From NCBI GenBank assembly GCA_030635415.1, contig DAOVYW010000019.1, forward strand, positions 1 to 18,225: 18,225 bases of DNA, in the 5' to 3' direction. This document shows, in pieces, positions 14,522 through 18,225 of the stretch. This stretch comes from Candidatus Firestoneibacteriota bacterium. GTDB taxonomy: Bacteria; Oederibacteriota; JAAXVQ01; JAUVAV01. The notes beneath the pieces were generated by a model. It had not been told where the DNA came from. It did no database searches and saw nothing but the letters and a program-made list of their open reading frames with translations. Within the stretch, counting starts at the first letter, position 1. Every line of letters starts with the position of its first letter. Position numbers and translations under genes: made by a program.

Positions 14522-15964
14522 TTAAAAATATAAATCCCGCTCCCCATTCTCCAGGCGTTCCAGGCGCCGGGTAGTCTCAGCGCGCATATTCTCTTCCAGA
14601 CCCATCAGCTGGCCGGCTAATTGCTTTTCCCCGGCTTCCCGGGTACCCCTGGAGGCATAATCCATCAAGTACTCTTTAAAAGTCAACAGGGCGTTGGGCA
14701 GGCAATAATTTTTAATGGTACCCGGCTTGAGAAGATCCATAATAACCTCTCCGGTCCGTCCCTTACGGTAACAGGCCGTACAAAAAGAAGGAATATTGCC
14801 GGATTCCACTACATTACGCACCACCTCGTCCAGCGGACGCCTATCCTCAATCTCAAATTGCCCCGCCGGCCTTTGATCTTCCCGGTTATACCCTCCCACC
14901 TCGGTCTGACTGCCGGCGGAAACCTGCGAAACTCCGGCATTAAAAAGTTCCTGGCGCATGGCAGGTGTCTCCCGGGTGGTCAGGATAAGACCAGTGTATG
15001 GCAGAGCTAAACGGATTACGCCTACCACCAGTTTAAATTGATCATCGCTAAGCAAATATTTGTTGGCTTCCAGGGTATTATCATCACATAACGGGGTGCC
15101 GTGAGCAACCCGCAATCTTGGCACGGAAACCGCGTGCGGACCTACTCCATAGCGCTTGTCCAGATACTGTCCATGCATGACCAATGCGGCAACGTCAAAG
15201 CGGTAATCAAAAAGGCCCAATAGCACTCCGGTAGAGACATCATCCACTCCGGCCTGGAAGGCCCGGTCCATAACTGTCAACCGCCAAAAATAATCTGCTT
15301 TGGGTCCGTCCGGATGCATGTACTGGTACGTCATACGATGATAAGTTTCCTGAAAACACTGGTAAGTGCCTATGCCTACGGCCTTTAGTTCACGAAATTG
15401 ATCAAGTGTGGGAGGGGCGAGATTAACATTAACGCGCCTTATCTCACCCTGGTTTTTCCGGGTGGCATAAATGGTTTTTAAGGCTTCCAGGTTGCTTTGA
15501 AAATCCGGCGTATCCCCGGCTACCATGAGTAATCGCTTATGCCCCTGATCTTCCAGTATTTCCACCTGCCGGGTTATTTCTCCGGGTGAGAGGGTCCGGC
15601 GTTCCAGACCGCGATGGTCGCGGCGATAAGCGCAATAGAGGCAATTATTTACGCACTGATTGCCAATATAAAGGGGAGCAAAAAAAACCAGCCTTTTTCC
15701 GTAAATCTCCTCTTTAATGCGGCGCGCGGCTTCCAGAACTTCGCTTAATCTCTCAGGCTGTTGGTCCTGACAAAGCAACACCGCGGTTTCTTCCAGCGAT
15801 AACCCTTTCTTTTCAAGCGCCTTGGTTATAATCCACTTTACTTGTTCTGTTCCGGCCCGACGCCCTGCCTCCAGCGCTTGCCAGATAAACGCTTCATCTA
15901 TAATTTTTTCATTACTCCATTTTATTTTATCTTGAGGTTTTTTAATAACTGGGTGAGAGCACAT
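14522..15964 (-). CDS. hydG: [FeFe]-hydrogenase H-cluster maturase HydG (tyrosine lyase)
   Basis: 480 residues from the ATG at 15964, close to the usual HydG length. It is a radical SAM enzyme that cleaves tyrosine to p-cresol and supplies CO and cyanide as an Fe(CO)2(CN) unit for the H-cluster. The SAM cluster motif CVNNCLYC (C104, C108, C111) and the C-terminal second-cluster motif (C395 and C398 in CTACYRKGRTGE, C421 in NYCLPNALLT) are intact. The frame is open for 29 further codons upstream, but these overlap the preceding gene; a start at 15964 leaves a 4-base gap. The ribosome-binding site is weak (GGATAA), so coupling to the upstream gene is likely. HydE, HydF and the hydrogenase are not in the window. 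Confidence 0.95.
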   Translation of the reverse strand: MCSHPVIKKPQDKIKWSNEKIIDEAFIWQALEAGRRAGTEQVKWIITKALEKKGLSLEETAVLLCQDQQPERLSEVLEAARRIKEEIYGKRLVFFAPLYIGNQCVNNCLYCAYRRDHRGLERRTLSPGEITRQVEILEDQGHKRLLMVAGDTPDFQSNLEALKTIYATRKNQGEIRRVNVNLAPPTLDQFRELKAVGIGTYQCFQETYHRMTYQYMHPDGPKADYFWRLTVMDRAFQAGVDDVSTGVLLGLFDYRFDVAALVMHGQYLDKRYGVGPHAVSVPRLRVAHGTPLCDDNTLEANKYLLSDDQFKLVVGVIRLALPYTGLILTTRETPAMRQELFNAGVSQVSAGSQTEVGGYNREDQRPAGQFEIEDRRPLDEVVRNVVESGNIPSFCTACYRKGRTGEVIMDLLKPGTIKNYCLPNALLTFKEYLMDYASRGTREAGEKQLAGQLMGLEENMRAETTRRLERLENGERDLYF

Positions 15965-15968
15965 AAGG

Positions 15969-16478
15969 TTATCCGGAACAAGGTTCCGGTCCGGGAACAA
16001 TGCCTTCGGTCTGCCAGGGTAAATCCAACAGCTGATTCCGCTCTGTATCATTGATTAATAATCGTCCGGTTATTGGTCCGGAAAATGGTTGAAATCCCGC
16101 CCATATTGGCTCGGCAATATAAATTGATCCTAGCTCGAGTTTCAGACTATCAACCTGCCAGGGACCCAGGCTAAAACCCTCCACTTTGGCCTCCCCGCTC
16201 AGGCTTAATATCTCCAAGCGCATCAGGTAGGCCGTTTCTGACAGTCCGTCCGGTTTTCTTTGTCCACGCCACGCCGTGGTGAGCCGGATTTCAGCGTTTA
16301 CTACCGGACACCCCTTTTTTCCGGAATATTGAACAACCTGTTCGACCATAATACTGTTCCTCTTTTTTTTAACTACCAGAGGCTCTGGTTTGAACTCTGG
16401 TGGTTTTTTTTCGGACTTTGGCCCTTTTCCATCTGATTTCATACTTTCCATGATCTCGTTGGCGGTAATATTTTTCAA
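15969..16478 (-). CDS. Conserved-looking protein of unknown function, upstream of hydG
   Basis: 169 residues; I do not recognise a family. The first 40 residues are charged and Lys/Pro-rich (for example KSEKKPPEFKPEP), probably disordered. Residues 45-160 look beta-rich, with hydrophobic strands such as YLMRLEILSLSG and VDSLKLELGSIYIAEP and two tryptophans in AWRG and PWQV. No signal peptide, membrane segment or cysteine cluster (only two Cys). The start is TTG at 16478, with GAGG 8 bases upstream; an ATG at 16451 is an alternative. It ends 4 bases before hydG and shares its promoter, so a role with hydrogenase maturation is possible but unproven. Confidence 0.75.
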   Translation of the reverse strand: MKNITANEIMESMKSDGKGPKSEKKPPEFKPEPLVVKKKRNSIMVEQVVQYSGKKGCPVVNAEIRLTTAWRGQRKPDGLSETAYLMRLEILSLSGEAKVEGFSLGPWQVDSLKLELGSIYIAEPIWAGFQPFSGPITGRLLINDTERNQLLDLPWQTEGIVPGPEPCSG

Positions 16479-16521
16479 GAGTTCAACCTCATTTTGATAG
16501 AATCAGAGTTAGTTTCAAAAT

Positions 16522-16550
16522 ATCTTACCATATACCTTGGACTCTTCCAA
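16522..16550 (-). promoter_or_regulatory. Candidate promoter for the unknown gene-hydG operon
   Basis: On the minus strand, TTGGAA (16545-16550), 17-base spacer, TAAGAT (16522-16527; five of six). It lies in the 88-base gap after the TPR gene. Confidence 0.55.
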
Positions 16551-16566
16551 TAAATTTATCCGGCGG

Positions 16567-17316
16567 TTAATTCAAGGTTAAACCCCGGGCCCAGTCGGCA
16601 AAACGTCCTTTTTGGGCCGTAGCCGCCGCCTGACGGCAAGCCTCCAACTGTTCATTAAAATCAGGTATCTCCGCCAACAAAACCGCTGAATGATCTGCCA
16701 GTAATTTTTCCATTAGTTCCAGGGAGCGTTGGTCCGAAGCATCAATATGTGTGGCTTTAAATAAAATCCGGGCGGCCTCCACGTATTTTTTCAATCCTAT
16801 CAGACTAATTCCCAGATTTTTAACCGCATTGGGCCTGGAGGGATCAAAGCCAATGGCCGCCTCGCAATACTGCATGCTGAGTTTATATTCCGCCTGCACA
16901 TTCAAACAATAACCCAAATTATTATTCAGATAGTAATTAAGCTGAGTTTCCTTGGGCTGATATTTCAGCCCTTCACGGTAAAAAGACGCGGCATTCTTCA
17001 GTTGGCCGGTTTGTTCCGCCAATTGCCCGCACATCAACAGGCATTCCGCAAATTCCTCATTATTTTTGGCGCGCCGCATCCATAGTTTCAGGTAGGAATA
17101 GGCTTTTTCCTGCTGAGCAACCCGGCTGTAAAAAACTGCCAGGGGTTTTAGCGTATCAGCCCGGGGACCGCGCAATTTCAACCCGGCTAATAACTCCTGC
17201 TCGCTTTTCTGAGCTTCCGCGCTTCCGATCAGAGGCATATCCGGAACCTTAATATAGAATGAATTCATATCAAACTTTTGGCCATCGCCCTCTGGTTTTG
17301 CCTGATTATCGCTCAA
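16567..17316 (-). CDS. Tetratricopeptide-repeat protein
   Basis: 249 residues. A helical repeat protein; TPR units are visible at about 87-120 (LLMCGQLAEQTGQLKNAASFYREGLKYQP), about 128-162 (NNLGYCLNVQAEYKLSMQYCEAAIGFDP) and about 163-195 (AVKNLGISLIGLKKYVEAARILFKATHIDAS), given here as spans of the sequence. TPRs usually mediate protein-protein contacts; no enzymatic motif is seen and the partner is unknown. No signal peptide. The start is TTG at 17316 with GGGAG about 8 bases upstream. It lies 30 bases after the zinc-ribbon gene on the same strand. Confidence 0.85.
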   Translation of the reverse strand: MSDNQAKPEGDGQKFDMNSFYIKVPDMPLIGSAEAQKSEQELLAGLKLRGPRADTLKPLAVFYSRVAQQEKAYSYLKLWMRRAKNNEEFAECLLMCGQLAEQTGQLKNAASFYREGLKYQPKETQLNYYLNNNLGYCLNVQAEYKLSMQYCEAAIGFDPSRPNAVKNLGISLIGLKKYVEAARILFKATHIDASDQRSLELMEKLLADHSAVLLAEIPDFNEQLEACRQAAATAQKGRFADWARGLTLN

Positions 17317-17346
17317 AGGTTCTCTCCCAAAGAATACCCGCTTGAT

Positions 17347-17694
17347 TTAAGTCCCCTGAAAATCCCGCTTGAACTCCACCAGCAGTTCCCGGGCCCGTGA
17401 TTCCTGTTCCTTGTCCACAATAACTTTTCCCCAATAACCTTGCATACCGGTCAGCACGTTCCCATAAAAAGAGGCCTGCATATCCTGAAGAACGGCCTCT
17501 ATGCCGGCATCCAGTAGAAAAGATCGCAAGGCCATCCCGGTAATCTCATCCGGAACTTTATACAATACCACGGTATCAAAAAGTTCACCTTGATTGGGAT
17601 CCGTACCCAGGGAGGTCACTAGCTTTTCCCCGCAAACCGGACATTCCCTCACTTCCGGATTATATTTATATCGGCATTTTGGGCAAAAAGGCAT
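17347..17694 (-). CDS. Zinc-ribbon protein with a DUF2007-like domain
   Basis: 115 residues. The N-terminal CPKC (C4, C7) and CPVC (C18, C21) pairs make a zinc ribbon. The rest (about 40-112) resembles the DUF2007 'putative signal transducing' fold: TVVLYKVPDEITGMALRSFL, then a second strand pair ending in GKVIVDKEQESRARELL. Function unknown; cytoplasmic. The ATG at 17694 has AAGGA 8 bases upstream. First gene of the minus-strand run that leads to hydG. Confidence 0.8.
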   Translation of the reverse strand: MPFCPKCRYKYNPEVRECPVCGEKLVTSLGTDPNQGELFDTVVLYKVPDEITGMALRSFLLDAGIEAVLQDMQASFYGNVLTGMQGYWGKVIVDKEQESRARELLVEFKRDFQGT

Positions 17695-17771
17695 ATTAAA
17701 TTCCTTAATAACTCGCTTAAATTACCACCCTTACGAGGTTTCCCACATTCTTTACTGGTCACTGCATAAAG

Positions 17772-17787
17772 GTGTTCAATTGAACAC
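17772..17787. promoter_or_regulatory. Perfect 16-base palindrome, candidate operator
   Basis: GTGTTCAATTGAACAC has full dyad symmetry, of the size a dimeric helix-turn-helix repressor binds. It lies about 80 bases upstream of the zinc-ribbon gene. No regulator is known to recognise it here. Confidence 0.45.
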
Positions 17788-17987
17788 TCTGGCCTGCCAG
17801 TCCCAGGGAAATAAATACAAAGGACTCTACCAATTAATGTTGTAGACAATACGTTACATCCTCTGGCCGTATACTGTCAAGTTATAACCTTTTTCTCTCA
17901 ACCCTAAAATATTTGCTGTTTTTCCCTTTTTTCACTTCCCAGGATTAATTTTTATTGCTATAAGTGTATATATTTAAATATACCATT

Positions 17988-18001
17988 CTGCGTTTACGCA
18001 G
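17988..18001 (+). other. Hairpin just upstream of a ribosome-binding site
   Basis: CTGCG-TTTA-CGCAG, 10 bases before AAGGAGGA (18012-18019). It could protect the 5' end of the message for the secreted repeat protein. Confidence 0.4.
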
Positions 18002-18025
18002 GCAAAAATCAAAAGGAGGATTTCT

Positions 18026-18225
18026 ATGAAAAAGATCTTCAGTATTCTGGTTATTGCATTATTTGCAGGTGGCATGGTCGCAGCCAACAGCCTGGCCGCT
18101 GAGACCAAAAAAGCTGACACTAAAACCAAAGCAGCCGATTGTGAAACCAAACCGGCAGTAGCCAAACCGGCAGTAGCCAAACCGGCAGTAGCCAAACCGG
18201 CAGTAGCCAAACCGGCAGTAGCCAA
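18026..18225 (+). CDS. Secreted KPAVA-repeat protein (partial, runs off the right edge)
   Basis: 66 codons are visible. The ATG follows AAGGAGGA (18012-18019) at 6 bases. A signal peptide is evident: MKKIFSILVIALFAGGMVAA, with cleavage likely after SLAA near residue 24. The mature start is Lys/Thr/Ala-rich (ETKKADTKTKAADCETK), followed by at least five identical KPAVA units. No known domain; the Lys/Pro/Ala composition resembles flexible envelope-spanning or wall-binding linkers. One Cys (residue 38) is present but not in a lipobox. The reverse-strand frame across the repeat is a shadow. Function unknown. Confidence 0.75.
   Translation, partial: MKKIFSILVIALFAGGMVAANSLAAETKKADTKTKAADCETKPAVAKPAVAKPAVAKPAVAKPAVA
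18149..18223 (+). repeat. Perfect 15-base tandem repeat, at least five units
   Basis: AAACCGGCAGTAGCC repeated without a mismatch and reaching the window edge. Unit length is a multiple of three, so copy-number change keeps the frame. Confidence 0.95.

Larger units (their letters stand above)
17695..18025. other. Intergenic region between divergent genes
   Basis: It separates the zinc-ribbon gene (minus) from the repeat-protein gene (plus). It contains a perfect palindrome (17772-17787), a TTGACA on the minus strand at 17875-17880 without a good -10, AT-rich DNA at 17945-17985 that may hold the plus-strand promoter, and a hairpin at 17988-18001. Confidence 0.6.

Noticed and set aside
15965..16051. 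N-terminal extension of HydG to 509 residues
   Set aside because: It overlaps the preceding gene, has no family resemblance, and the ATG at 15964 gives the normal length.
17974..18225. Minus-strand ORF of MATAGLATAGL repeats
   Set aside because: It is the shadow of the KPAVA repeat; the plus-strand frame has a ribosome-binding site and a signal peptide.

Overview
The window reads as chromosomal DNA of a free-living, diderm (LPS-type outer membrane), probably anaerobic bacterium. LptE, a small outer-membrane beta-barrel candidate and lipoprotein/signal-peptide features point to two membranes; HydG points to an organism making [FeFe]-hydrogenase. The phylum cannot be fixed from sequence alone. 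Several genes start with TTG or GTG behind good Shine-Dalgarno sites.

Left end (1-3521): an AT-richer minus-strand operon. A five-part fusion protein (CDGSH, Fer4-like, CDGSH, Rieske, then a complete pyruvate-oxidase-like thiamine diphosphate enzyme) is followed after 21 bases by a multidomain rhodanese that runs off the window. The base composition differs visibly from the rest. The tract stops at a partial duplication of the 3' end of a tRNA-Arg gene, so it may be an acquired island. Positions 3522-4877 hold no protein gene I can support: two near-identical terminator/tRNA-tail repeats, tRNA-Arg(TCT), a 98-100 bp tandem repeat with a GGGCGGAC/GTCCGCCC hairpin, tRNA-Pro(TGG) and further palindromic repeats.

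Housekeeping block (4878-10083): rdgB diverges from rpsT; the minus-strand operon leuS-lptE-holA converges on rpsT, and the rpsT and holA stop codons overlap in one CTAG. leuS has an in-frame TGA at codon 182, exactly where the fourth zinc-knuckle cysteine is expected; everything on both sides is intact. A good sigma70-like promoter lies about 170 bases upstream of leuS. A pair of inverted repeats of the dispersed palindrome family sits in the leuS-lptE spacer.

Signalling and envelope block (10311-14521): a receiver-histidine kinase diverges from a membrane diguanylate cyclase, which overlaps a patatin-like hydrolase gene by 14 bases; a small outer-membrane barrel candidate follows with its own promoter.

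Right end (14522-18225): on the minus strand, a zinc-ribbon protein, a TPR protein, an unrecognised 169-residue protein and hydG lie head to tail; the last two are separated by 4 bases and share a promoter candidate. A plus-strand secreted protein with perfect 15-base KPAVA-encoding repeats runs off the right edge.

The two items most worth following are the UGA at a metal-ligand cysteine position in LeuRS and the Fe-S/thiamine-diphosphate fusion with its rhodanese partner.
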